In this document: positions 1 through 6,822 of the stretch, piece after piece | Layout of the letters: each line of letters starts with the position of its first letter | Position numbering within the stretch: the stretch's first letter is position 1 | NCBI GenBank assembly: GCA_023429845.1 | Contig: JAEZCY010000010.1 | Coordinates: 1 to 9,518 of the forward strand | Direction: 5' to 3' | DNA length: 9,518 nucleotides | Source: Acidobacteriota bacterium | GTDB lineage: Bacteria > Acidobacteriota > Vicinamibacteria > Vicinamibacterales > Vicinamibacteraceae | The notes under the pieces: model-generated | Seen by the model: only the letters and a program-made list of their open reading frames with translations | The model's database searches: none | What the model was told of the DNA's origin: nothing | Translations under genes and position numbers: made by a program

Positions 1-327
1 GTGCAGGTGGCAGCAAACGGCCGCGAGGCGCTGGAGGCGCTCGCGGTCGGCACTTTCGATCTTCTCTTCATGGACATGCAGATGCCCGTCATGAGCGGGC
101 CCGACGCGATTGGCGTCATTCGTACCGCGGAGCGTGAACGCGGCGGCCACCTGCCGATCATCGCCCTCACCGCCCATGCCATCGAGGGCGATCGCGAACT
201 GTTCCTGGCCGCGGGGGCCGATGGATACGTTTCCAAGCCGATCGCCTTCCCGCGGCTGCTGCAGGAAATCGACCGGGTCATGAGCCACGTCGGAAAGCGG
301 CCGCCAGCGGCCGTACGGACCGCATGA
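1..327 (+). CDS. Receiver (REC) domain, C-terminal part of a truncated two-component protein, probably a hybrid histidine kinase
   Basis: This is the last 108 codons of a two-component receiver domain, which accepts a phosphoryl group from a histidine kinase on an aspartate. The phosphoacceptor is Asp25 in LLFMDMQMPVMSG. The conserved switch Thr is Thr57 in ALTAHA, and the conserved Lys is Lys79 in the YVSKPI motif. The opening VxxAxNGxEALE stretch is beta2/alpha2 of the fold. Beta1 and the acidic pair that binds Mg are missing, so the gene starts upstream of the window and the GTG at position 1 is almost certainly an internal Val codon. The MDMQMPVMSG and LTAHA wording is typical of receivers at the C-terminus of hybrid kinases, but a stand-alone regulator cannot be excluded. 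No output domain follows; the protein ends about 15 residues after the last helix. Its TGA overlaps the next ATG (ATGA), so it is probably cotranscribed with the YfiR-like gene and is the likely signalling component of the operon. Confidence 0.9.
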   Translation: MQVAANGREALEALAVGTFDLLFMDMQMPVMSGPDAIGVIRTAERERGGHLPIIALTAHAIEGDRELFLAAGADGYVSKPIAFPRLLQEIDRVMSHVGKRPPAAVRTA

Positions 328-878
328 GCGGCACGGGCACGACCCGACGTCGCTCGCGATTGGTCCGGTGCCTCGCCGTTGGCGCGATGCTCGTGCTGCT
401 GCGTCCTGGCGCGCCGGGCGCGCAGGAGGTCACGGGCGCTGCGCTGCGGGCGGCGTTCCTGTTCAATTTCGTGAAGTTCACCACATGGCCAGCCGAGGCG
501 TTGCCCGACAACGCCCCCCTGGTGATGTGCGTGGTGAATGCACCAGCCATAGGCGCCGCCCTGACGGAAGCGGTGGAGGGCCGGGTCGTCGCCGGCCACG
601 AGCTCCGCGTCGCGCAGCCGACCGCCAGCAAAGGCCTGGGCCATTGCCACGTCCTCTACGTCTCAGGACCGCGCCAGGGTGTGCTTGCGGCACTCGCCGC
701 GGTGCGCCATCTGCCGGTGCTGACCGTCAGCGACCTGCAGGGCTTCACGACGGAAGGCGGGATCGCGCAACTGCACGTGCAGCAGGGCCAGCTGCGCTTC
801 GTCTTCGCGCTGGACGCCGTGCGCGCCGCGCAACTGCAGATCAGCTCCAGGCTGCTCGCGCTCTCGAGGGAACCATGA
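324..878 (+). CDS. YfiR family (DUF4154) periplasmic protein
   Basis: This 184-residue exported protein belongs to the YfiR/DUF4154 family. In Pseudomonas aeruginosa, YfiR is a periplasmic repressor of the diguanylate cyclase YfiN/TpbB; most family members elsewhere are uncharacterised. An Arg-rich start (residues 8-15) and a hydrophobic core (about 17-27) ending near PGA-QE at 33-35 form a signal peptide. The family signature LRAAFLFNFVKFTTWP lies at 41-56. The rest matches the usual length, with an alternating strand and helix pattern ending in FALDAVRAAQLQISSRLLALSRE. Cys69 and Cys108 are 39 residues apart, the spacing I recall for one disulfide (Cys71-Cys110) of P. aeruginosa YfiR; the second pair has no counterpart. 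The start overlaps the upstream stop by 4 nt without a clear ribosome site, which suggests translational coupling. Its stop overlaps an ATG of the receptor frame. No GGDEF partner is present in the window, so its target is unknown. Confidence 0.88.
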   Translation: MSGTGTTRRRSRLVRCLAVGAMLVLLRPGAPGAQEVTGAALRAAFLFNFVKFTTWPAEALPDNAPLVMCVVNAPAIGAALTEAVEGRVVAGHELRVAQPTASKGLGHCHVLYVSGPRQGVLAALAAVRHLPVLTVSDLQGFTTEGGIAQLHVQQGQLRFVFALDAVRAAQLQISSRLLALSREP

Positions 879-952
879 TGCCACTGCGCTCCATCATCGC
901 GGTGGCCGTACCGCCGCGCCGTCTGCCGCGTCGACGTCAGGAACTGTCACGC

Positions 953-2968
953 ATGCCTCAACTGTCGTCTGCACGCCTTGCGCTGTCGCTGCTGCTGACG
1001 CTGCTCACCGCCACATCGGCTGCCGCTCAGGCGCCACTCCCCGACCTGTCGCTCGAGGAGTTGATGAAGCTGGATGCGGGTCAGGTGTACGGGGCGTCGG
1101 AACGCCTGCAGCCCGTCACCGAGGCGCCGGCGTCCGTGTCGTTCATCACGGCCGACGAGATTGCCCGTTTCGGCTACCGGACGCTGGCCGACATCCTGCG
1201 CAGCGTGCGCGGCATGTACGTCAGCGACGACCGGAACTTCAGCCTGGTGGGCGTGCGCGGCTTCGGCAAGCCCGGCGACTACAACAGCCGGATCCTGCTG
1301 CTCGTGAACGGCCATCGGGTCAACGACAACGTGTTCGGACAGGCTGAGGTCGGCGCCGAGTTCGGCATGGACCCGGCCAACTTCGAGCGGGTCGAGATCA
1401 TCCGCGGACCGGCCTCGTCGATCTACGGCGACAGCGCCTTCTTCGCCGTCGTCAACGTGATCACCAAGAGCGGCGCCTCGATGGACGGCGGCACCATCGC
1501 GCTCGAGGCGGGCACGCTGGGCACACAACTCGCTCGCGCCAGCGTCGGACACGCGTTCGCCAACGGCGCCGACCTGGCCGTGTCAGCCACCTTCGAGCAG
1601 AGCGACGGGATGCAGCGGCTCTATTTTCCCGCCTTCGACAGCCCGGCGACCAACTTCGGAGTCGCCGAGGGGCTCGACGACGAAGCCGTGCGCCAGGTCT
1701 ATGGCCGCTTCGCCTACAAGGCGCTGAGCGTCACGGCCGCCTACGGCACGCGCCGCCGCACCGTGCCCACGGCTTCGTTCAACACGCTGTTCAACGACCA
1801 GGAGAACCCTGAGCAGACAACCGATCGCCACACGCTGCTGGACGCCGAGTGGGTGCGACTGTTCGGCGACACGCGCCTCTCGCTGCGAGGCTCCTTCGAT
1901 CGGTTCACCTACGACGGCGTGTACCCTTCGCCCGGTTCAGTGTTCGGACTCGAGCAGGAGCGCGTCGTCGGTCTCAACAGCGTCAACGGCGTCAGATGGA
2001 CGGGCGGTGCGCGCATCACCCGGCCGGTGGGCACGCGACAGACGATCACCGCGGGCCTGGAGTTCATCGACAACGTGCATCAGGACCAGTTGTCGCGATT
2101 CCTCGGCGAGCAGGAACCCTTTCTGGATCTGGATCGCCGATCGCAGCAGACCGCGCTCTACCTTCAGGACGAGATCAAGCTGACGCCCTGGCTGTTCGGC
2201 ACCGTCGGCCTGCGCTACGACGGCTACGAGCAGTTCACCCGAGTGACGCCGCGCACGGCCCTCATCGCGATGCCGTCCTCCACGCAGTCATACAAGTACC
2301 TGTACGGAAACGCCTTCCGCGCCCCGAACGCGTACGAACTGAACACGGTGTACTTCGGCGAGGGCGTCACGCATCTGCGCCCGGAGTCGATCGACACCCA
2401 CGAACTCGTGTGGGAACGCTACACGGGCGACTGGCTGCGCACCTCGCTCTCCGGCTACTGGTACCGCGCCAACCGGCTCATCACGCAAGCCCCTGATGAC
2501 TCGACCTTGCTGCTGACGACCTATGTCAACGAGGGCGAGGTGCGGGCGCGAGGCCTCGAGTTCGAAGCGCAGATGCGGCTCTGGAAAGGCTGGCAGGCCA
2601 CGACCAGCTATGCGCTGCAGCGCGCCATCGACCGCGACACCGAGGTGGAACTGCCGAACTCGCCGCGCAACATGTTCAAAGGTCGCGTCACCATCCCAGC
2701 CTGGGGACCGCGGTCGTACGTGGGCATCGAGGGCGTGTACGTCGGCCAGCGCCATACCATCCGCGGCCTCCCGGTGGACGGCGCGACGACCGCGCACGTG
2801 ACGCTCACGCAGCCGCTCACCTGCTCGCTGACGCTCGTCGGCACGGTCCGGAACCTGTTCGACGTGGCATATAGTGACCCCGCAAGTTCACAGCACGTGC
2901 AGCACGTGATTCCACAGAATGGACGCACGGCCCGAATAGGCCTGCGCTGGAGCATCGGAGCGCGATGA
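953..2968 (+). CDS. TonB-dependent outer-membrane receptor
   Basis: This 671-residue outer-membrane receptor should import an unidentified ligand using TonB/ExbBD energy. From ATG 953 it has a classic signal peptide: a short n-region, a Leu-rich core at 9-19, and cleavage near TSAAAQ (about 25-27). The mature start has the LPDLSLEELMKL segment common in receptors of this class. A plug domain follows at about 52-172, with the motifs DILRSVRGMYV, VRGFG, ILLLVNGHRVND, VEIIRGPASSIYGDSAFFAVVNVITK. The remaining 490 residues are the beta-barrel, with many alternating aromatic strands, a YGNAFRAPNAYEL motif and a TARIGLRW end. An in-frame ATG at 875 overlaps the yfiR-like stop as ATGA and has GAGGG 4-5 nt upstream. 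It would add 26 Arg-rich residues before the signal peptide. I prefer 953 because of the signal sequence, but 875 fits the operon's coupling pattern. The ligand cannot be inferred from sequence. Confidence 0.93.
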   Translation: MPQLSSARLALSLLLTLLTATSAAAQAPLPDLSLEELMKLDAGQVYGASERLQPVTEAPASVSFITADEIARFGYRTLADILRSVRGMYVSDDRNFSLVGVRGFGKPGDYNSRILLLVNGHRVNDNVFGQAEVGAEFGMDPANFERVEIIRGPASSIYGDSAFFAVVNVITKSGASMDGGTIALEAGTLGTQLARASVGHAFANGADLAVSATFEQSDGMQRLYFPAFDSPATNFGVAEGLDDEAVRQVYGRFAYKALSVTAAYGTRRRTVPTASFNTLFNDQENPEQTTDRHTLLDAEWVRLFGDTRLSLRGSFDRFTYDGVYPSPGSVFGLEQERVVGLNSVNGVRWTGGARITRPVGTRQTITAGLEFIDNVHQDQLSRFLGEQEPFLDLDRRSQQTALYLQDEIKLTPWLFGTVGLRYDGYEQFTRVTPRTALIAMPSSTQSYKYLYGNAFRAPNAYELNTVYFGEGVTHLRPESIDTHELVWERYTGDWLRTSLSGYWYRANRLITQAPDDSTLLLTTYVNEGEVRARGLEFEAQMRLWKGWQATTSYALQRAIDRDTEVELPNSPRNMFKGRVTIPAWGPRSYVGIEGVYVGQRHTIRGLPVDGATTAHVTLTQPLTCSLTLVGTVRNLFDVAYSDPASSQHVQHVIPQNGRTARIGLRWSIGAR

Positions 2969-3711
2969 CGACACTGGCATGCGACCTGGCGGGTGCCGCG
3001 CCACCGCCCAAGCCGTACTTCAAGGCCCTGGAGTTGGATGACATCCCCGAACTCCTGAGCGAGAGTTACGCGCTGCGGTATCAGGTCTACTGCCTCGAAC
3101 GTCACTTCCTCCCCGCCGAGTACTACCCGCTCGGGCTCGAGACCGACGTCTTCGATCAGCACGCCGTACACCTGGGCGTCCTCGACCAGGACGACAGGCT
3201 CGTGGCGACGGCGCGCCTGGTGCGGCGCAGCGACGATGGGCTGCCGATGTACGGCCACTGCAGCCTGCTCGTGCACGATCCCGCCATTGCCGATCCGCGC
3301 GTGCCGGTCGTGGAAGTGTCGCGACTGGCGGTGAGCCGTCGATACAACCGCCGCAAGGGGGACGGGCACTACGCGCTCGAGGGCGGTCTGTCGCCATCCG
3401 GCGAGCGGCGTCGTGAAGGCGGCGAGATCGTCATGACGCTGTATCGGGCGCTGTACCAGACATCGAAACGGCGCGGGTTCACCCACTGGCTCGCCGCCAC
3501 AGAGCGCTCGCTGCAGCGTCTCGTGGTGCGCTACCACTTCCCCTTCAAGCAGGTCGGGCCCGAGACGGACTACTTCGGCATGGTCGCGCCGTACCTGATG
3601 GACCTCGCCGAGTTCGATCGCGCGATCCTCAGCGACGCGGTGCCGGCGCTGCGCGACTTCCTCGTCGGACTCGAACCCCACCTGATTCCCCGCCTGACCC
3701 GTGGCCAGTGA
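2965..3711 (+). CDS. PEP-CTERM/exosortase system-associated acyltransferase (LuxI/GNAT-like, N-acyl amino acid synthase-like)
   Basis: This 248-residue cytoplasmic protein matches the acyltransferase family linked to PEP-CTERM/exosortase genomes (TIGR03694 type). The family shares the GNAT fold with LuxI autoinducer synthases, and members have been described as long-chain N-acyl amino acid synthases. LuxI-like landmarks are visible: Arg38 in ALRYQVYCLE, the acidic pair Asp61/Asp64 in ETDVFDQHAVHLGV, Arg84 in ATARLV, and Glu117-Ser119-Arg120 in VVEVSRLAV. The C-terminal half (GFTHWLAATERSLQRLVVRYHFPFKQVGPETDYFGMVAPYLM) is also typical. It should transfer an acyl chain from acyl-ACP or acyl-CoA to an amine; neither donor nor acceptor can be read from the sequence. 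Its ATG overlaps the receptor stop (ATGA), with GGAG 4 nt upstream. The next gene, an adenylating enzyme, overlaps its 3' end by 11 nt, suggesting the two enzymes act on the same metabolite. No exosortase or PEP-CTERM substrate is in the window. Confidence 0.86.
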   Translation: MTTLACDLAGAAPPPKPYFKALELDDIPELLSESYALRYQVYCLERHFLPAEYYPLGLETDVFDQHAVHLGVLDQDDRLVATARLVRRSDDGLPMYGHCSLLVHDPAIADPRVPVVEVSRLAVSRRYNRRKGDGHYALEGGLSPSGERRREGGEIVMTLYRALYQTSKRRGFTHWLAATERSLQRLVVRYHFPFKQVGPETDYFGMVAPYLMDLAEFDRAILSDAVPALRDFLVGLEPHLIPRLTRGQ

Positions 3712-5107
3712 AGCGCCGGACCGCACGCCTCGAGTGTCGCCGGACGTCGAGCGCCGCCTGCTCGCCACGTTCCAGGACGTGGTCGCCAGCATGCCCTGGT
3801 ACCGCGCGCTGCTCGAGGAGGCCGGCGTCGACGCGGCACACGTACGCACCGCCCGCGACTTCGCGCGGCTGCCGCGACTGACGAAGCACAACACGTTCGA
3901 ACGGTTCGGCGTGCGGGCACTCGCCGCCACGACGCCGCTCGCGTCGCTCGCCTCCGTGCTCACCAGTTCCGGGCACGGCGGCCGCTTCTCGTTCGGCCTC
4001 ACCACACGCGAGATGGAAGCCGCCGGAGCCGAGGCGATCGACGCGGCACTCGACGACGCATTCGCTGTGCGATCCCGCGCAACGCTGGCCATCAACTGCC
4101 TGCCGATGGGTGTCACCTTCGGGTCACGCTGCATGACCGTGGCGACGACGAGCGTGCGCGAAGACATGGCCGCGGCGCTCGTCGACGCGTTCGGCCCGGA
4201 GTTCGCGCAGGTGCTGCTCGTGGCCGATCCGCTCTTCCTGAAACGGCTTCTCGACCACGCGCGCGAACGGCAACTCGATTGGCATCGTCACCGCGTGCAG
4301 GTCGTTGTCGGCGAGGAGGTCTTCGGCGAGCACTTCAGGGCCTACGTGTCGCGACGCCTCGGGCTCTCTCCCGATCGCGAGGACGGCACCTGGCTCATGT
4401 CGTCGATGGGCGTTGGCGAACTGGGCCTGCACCTGTTCCACGAAACGCGGGCGACCGTGGCGCTACGGCGCCTGGCAGCGGCGGACCGGGAGTTCGCGCA
4501 CGACCTGCTGAGTGCCGCAGGCAACCGTCACGGCCTGCCCATGTGCTTCACCTACGCCGATCGGCGCATCCACGTCGAGATCGACCGCCCCGACGAAGAA
4601 GGATTCGGGCGTCTCCTCGTGTCGATGCTCGACCCAGCGCTCCCCGTTCCGCTGCTGCGGTACGAAACCGGCGACATGGCGCGCCTGCTCGAACCCGACG
4701 CCGTGCGCGCGATCGTCGAGCGGCATGGCGCGCGGCTGCCCGGCCCGCTGCCCGACCGGCTGGTGCTGCTGCGCGGACGCGAGCGCGAGGCATTGGCCAA
4801 CGGCTCCCACGTGACGGTCTACAAGGACGCCGTCTACGCCGACGACGCGACGGCCGACGCGCTGACGGGCGCCGTGCGCCTCACGTTCGACGATGGGCGC
4901 GTCACGATGCACGTGCAGCGCGCGCGTGACGGCGGGCCCGGCGACGACGAATCGATCGCGGACGCGCTCAGGGAGGCGATTCCGCCGGCGGCACGCCCGG
5001 CGGCGATCGAGGTCTGGCCGTACGAGCGATTCCCGTTCGGGATGACGCTCGACTACGAGCGGAAGTTCGTGAGCTATGCCGCGCCAGCAGCCGAGGCGCG
5101 CACGTAG
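3701..5107 (+). CDS. PaaK/LuxE-like adenylate-forming enzyme (phenylacetate-CoA ligase family)
   Basis: This 468-residue protein resembles the phenylacetate-CoA ligase / coenzyme F390 synthetase / LuxE branch of adenylate-forming enzymes, which activate a carboxylate with ATP. Visible parts are a degenerate phosphate-binding loop, TSSGHGGRFSFG (88-99), the MSSMGVGELGL segment (233-243) in the position of the family's YGxTE motif, YETGDMA (321-327) matching motif A7, DRLVLLRGR (352-360) matching the hinge motif A8, and a C-terminal domain ending in DYERKFVSY with Lys455. The unusual loop and missing YGxTE make the acceptor (CoA, a protein thiol or an amine) uncertain. The likely start is GTG 3701, which overlaps the acyltransferase gene by 11 nt without a clear ribosome site; GTG 3734 or ATG 3791 are alternatives. 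Overlap with the acyltransferase suggests it activates that enzyme's fatty substrate or modifies its product. It is the last gene of the operon, and its TAG stop lies in an ACGTAG sequence. Confidence 0.75.
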   Translation: MASEAPDRTPRVSPDVERRLLATFQDVVASMPWYRALLEEAGVDAAHVRTARDFARLPRLTKHNTFERFGVRALAATTPLASLASVLTSSGHGGRFSFGLTTREMEAAGAEAIDAALDDAFAVRSRATLAINCLPMGVTFGSRCMTVATTSVREDMAAALVDAFGPEFAQVLLVADPLFLKRLLDHARERQLDWHRHRVQVVVGEEVFGEHFRAYVSRRLGLSPDREDGTWLMSSMGVGELGLHLFHETRATVALRRLAAADREFAHDLLSAAGNRHGLPMCFTYADRRIHVEIDRPDEEGFGRLLVSMLDPALPVPLLRYETGDMARLLEPDAVRAIVERHGARLPGPLPDRLVLLRGREREALANGSHVTVYKDAVYADDATADALTGAVRLTFDDGRVTMHVQRARDGGPGDDESIADALREAIPPAARPAAIEVWPYERFPFGMTLDYERKFVSYAAPAAEART

Positions 5108-5111
5108 AGTT

Positions 5112-5128
5112 GCGGCCCTTCAGGTCGC
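5112..5128. repeat. Hairpin just after the adenylate-forming gene, possibly repeat-derived
   Basis: GCGGCC pairs with GGTCGC (one G-U wobble) around a 5-nt loop, five bases after the stop codon. It is preceded by ACGTAG (5102-5107), as are other repeat copies in the window, so it may be a diverged copy. It could also serve as a weak 3' end structure; no T-tract follows. Confidence 0.4.
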
Positions 5129-5133
5129 GCCAA

Positions 5134-5154
5134 CCGCCGGGCAAGGCCCGGCGG
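5134..5154. terminator. Perfect 9-bp GC hairpin between convergent genes, candidate terminator
   Basis: CCGCCGGGC, loop AAG, then GCCCGGCGG form a perfect 9-bp stem. It lies between the stop of the plus-strand operon and the stop of the minus-strand transporter, where a bidirectional terminator is expected. There is no T-run on either strand, so it may instead stabilise the 3' ends of messages or be a REP-like element. The core GGGC-3nt-GCCC is shared with the hairpin at 5176. Confidence 0.5.
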
Positions 5155-5166
5155 CTGCATACGGCA

Positions 5167-5196
5167 GGTACGTAGGCGTCGGGCCTCGCCCGACGC
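5167..5196 (+). repeat. GGTACGTAG hairpin repeat, copy 1
   Basis: GGTACGTAG (5167-5175) is followed directly by GCGTCGGGC, loop CTC, GCCCGACGC, a perfect 9-bp stem with a 3-nt loop. The same 9-mer and the same loop recur downstream of the phosphoenolpyruvate carboxylase gene (9467-9494). The hairpin ends 13 bp before the transporter stop codon, so it would form in that transcript's 3' end and could also act as a terminator. No T-tract is visible. Confidence 0.65.
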
Positions 5197-5209
5197 GCAA
5201 GCGAGTGCG

Positions 5210-6715
5210 CTACTTCACCCCGTGCATCAGCCGATTGAGCAACGGCGCGACGAGCAGCAGCAGTCCGCCGGAGATCAACAGCGCCCAGAAGCCGAAGGTG
5301 TAGCCGCTGAGCGCCGAGGCCGTCGTCATCCCCGTCTCGCCACTCACGTAGCCGGCAAAGATCCCCGACAGGTTGTTGCCGATCCCGGTCGACAGGAACC
5401 AGCCTCCCATCCCGAAGCCGACGAGACGCACCGGCGCCAGCTTGGTCACCATCGAGAGCCCGATGGGCGACAGGCACAACTCGCCCACCGACTGGATCAC
5501 GTAGACCATGAACAGGGTCCAGAAAGGGATCGTGCCTTCCGCGCTCACGAGGCTCGAGAGCGCGAACATCAGGAGAAGGAACGCCAGGCCGTTGAACACC
5601 AGACCGAGGCCGAACTTGCGTGGGATCGAGGGGTTCCACGGCCCCAGCTTCACCCAGGTCCACGCGAGCAGGGGCGCCAGGGTGATGATGGCAATCGAGT
5701 TCACCGACTGGAACCAGGCCACCGGGAACACCCAGTCGCCGAAATCGCGGTTGACGATCCGGTCGGCCAGGAACGTGAACGAACTGCCGGCCTGCTCGAA
5801 GAACATCCAGAACATCACGTTGAACGCGAAGATGATCAGCATCGCGATCGTCTTGTCGCGGGCCACCGGCCCGTTGCGGACGCCTTCGGCGAGCAGCAGC
5901 ACGCACAGGCCGACGAACATCGCGGTGAGCACGTACTGCAGCGTCGTTGCGCCGAGTTGCGCCAGCAGGACCCAGGTGACGGGGATCGCCAGCAGGCAGC
6001 CCGCCGCAACGTAAGCCACCGTCGTCGGGCTCTCGAGGCCGGCGACCGGCGCGCCGATGCCTTTCAGTTGGGCGCGGCCGAACCAGAACCAGACGAGACT
6101 CACCAGCATGCCGAGGCCCGAGGCGATGAAGACGTACTTGTAGGCAGGTGCGCTGGCGGTGCCGAACACCTGCTCGGCGAGCCAGCCGGTGAGGATCGGC
6201 GCCAGGAATGCCCCGGCGTTGATCCCCATGTAGAAGATCGTGAATCCCGAGTCGCGCCGCTGGTCGCTCTGGGTGTACAGCTTGCCCACCATCGTGGAGA
6301 TGTTCGGCTTGAAGAGCCCGTTGCCGACGATGATGGTCGCGAGACCGAACTCGAACAGCCGCGCGTCGGGCACCGCGATGGCAAAGAGACCGGCGGCCAT
6401 GATCACGGCGCCGAGCAGGATGGAACGCTGGTAGCCGAGGATCTTGTCGGCGACGTACCCGCCGAAGATCGCGGCCGCGTACACCAGCGCCAGGTACGCG
6501 CCGTAGGTGCGGCTCGCTGGTTCCTCGCCGGTGGGATTGCCCCCGTGGAACTGCGCGACGATGTAGAGGACCAGCGCCCAGCGGATGCCGTAGAAGGCGA
6601 ACCGCTCCCAGAACTCCGTCATGAACAGCATCCACAGCGGGCGTGGATGCCCCATGACCTCTCTGAACGCCGGAATCGGCGTCTCGCTCGTATTCGCACG
6701 CGTGTCGGCGCTCAT
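5210..6715 (-). CDS. Proton-dependent oligopeptide (POT/PTR2 family) transporter
   Basis: This 501-residue inner-membrane protein of the major facilitator superfamily imports di- and tripeptides with protons. It carries all the diagnostic motifs: the proton-coupling ExxERFxxYG as EFWERFAFYG (residues 34-43), the first PTR2 signature GGYVADKILGYQRSI (85-99), GNGLFKPNIS with Lys136, and the second signature FTIFYMGINAGAFLAP (158-173). Length and the repeated hydrophobic segments fit the usual 12-14 helices, and the end (LLLLVAPLLNRLMHGVK) closes a last helix. The frame stays open for 73 more codons upstream, into the carboxylase gene, but ATG 6715 is the start because the strong site GGAGGGG lies 5 nt upstream and the conserved N-terminus follows. 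It is a single gene, divergent from the carboxylase and convergent with the operon. Whether it is closer to DtpA or DtpT-like members, and its exact substrates, cannot be settled by eye. Confidence 0.95.
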   Translation of the reverse strand: MSADTRANTSETPIPAFREVMGHPRPLWMLFMTEFWERFAFYGIRWALVLYIVAQFHGGNPTGEEPASRTYGAYLALVYAAAIFGGYVADKILGYQRSILLGAVIMAAGLFAIAVPDARLFEFGLATIIVGNGLFKPNISTMVGKLYTQSDQRRDSGFTIFYMGINAGAFLAPILTGWLAEQVFGTASAPAYKYVFIASGLGMLVSLVWFWFGRAQLKGIGAPVAGLESPTTVAYVAAGCLLAIPVTWVLLAQLGATTLQYVLTAMFVGLCVLLLAEGVRNGPVARDKTIAMLIIFAFNVMFWMFFEQAGSSFTFLADRIVNRDFGDWVFPVAWFQSVNSIAIITLAPLLAWTWVKLGPWNPSIPRKFGLGLVFNGLAFLLLMFALSSLVSAEGTIPFWTLFMVYVIQSVGELCLSPIGLSMVTKLAPVRLVGFGMGGWFLSTGIGNNLSGIFAGYVSGETGMTTASALSGYTFGFWALLISGGLLLLVAPLLNRLMHGVK

Positions 6716-6720
6716 GCGAT

Positions 6721-6727
6721 CCCCTCC
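6721..6727 (-). promoter_or_regulatory. Strong ribosome binding site of the peptide transporter gene
   Basis: On the minus strand this reads GGAGGGG, followed by 5 nt (ATCGC) and the ATG at 6715. It is the clearest Shine-Dalgarno sequence in the window and decides the start of the transporter over the longer open frame. Confidence 0.75.
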
Positions 6728-6795
6728 GGTCGCGGTCGATCCGCGAAGGAGACCCGCGCGTCTCGCGACATGAACGACACAAATAGCACAGGTGC

Positions 6796-6808
6796 CCGCG
6801 AATCGCGG
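6796..6808. repeat. Short inverted repeat in the divergent promoter region
   Basis: CCGCG-AAT-CGCGG, a perfect 5-bp inverted repeat just upstream of the presumed -10 element of the carboxylase gene. Its position between the possible -35 and -10 sites would suit a regulator site, but in GC-rich DNA so short a repeat is easily chance. Confidence 0.2.
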
Positions 6809-6810
6809 CC

Positions 6811-6816
6811 TAGAAT
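6811..6816 (+). promoter_or_regulatory. Candidate -10 element (TAGAAT) for a leaderless ppc transcript
   Basis: TAGAAT resembles the TATAAT consensus at five of six positions and ends seven bases before the ATG of the carboxylase gene. With usual spacing, transcription would begin at the A of the ATG, giving a message without a leader. Consistent with this, there is no convincing Shine-Dalgarno sequence before the ATG. No good -35 box is visible at 17 bp upstream. Confidence 0.4.
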
Positions 6817-6822
6817 GGGCGC

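Noticed and set aside
368..952. Upstream extension of the TonB receptor frame through the YfiR-like gene
   Set aside because: The 195 extra codons are an Arg/Ala/Gly-rich out-of-frame reading of the YfiR-like gene, and a signal peptide begins only at 953; only ATG 875 remains a serious alternative.
2608..4167. A 519-codon minus-strand open frame across the receptor, acyltransferase and ligase genes
   Set aside because: It spans three recognisable plus-strand genes and shows no domain; it is an antisense shadow.
5134..5196. Classical intrinsic terminators at the convergent gene ends
   Set aside because: The stems are strong but no T-run follows on either strand, so a textbook intrinsic terminator cannot be claimed; they are listed as candidate terminator or repeat only.
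4968..6782. A 604-codon minus-strand open frame overlapping the transporter in another frame
   Set aside because: It is Arg-rich and lacks membrane segments; it is a frame-shifted shadow of the transporter gene.
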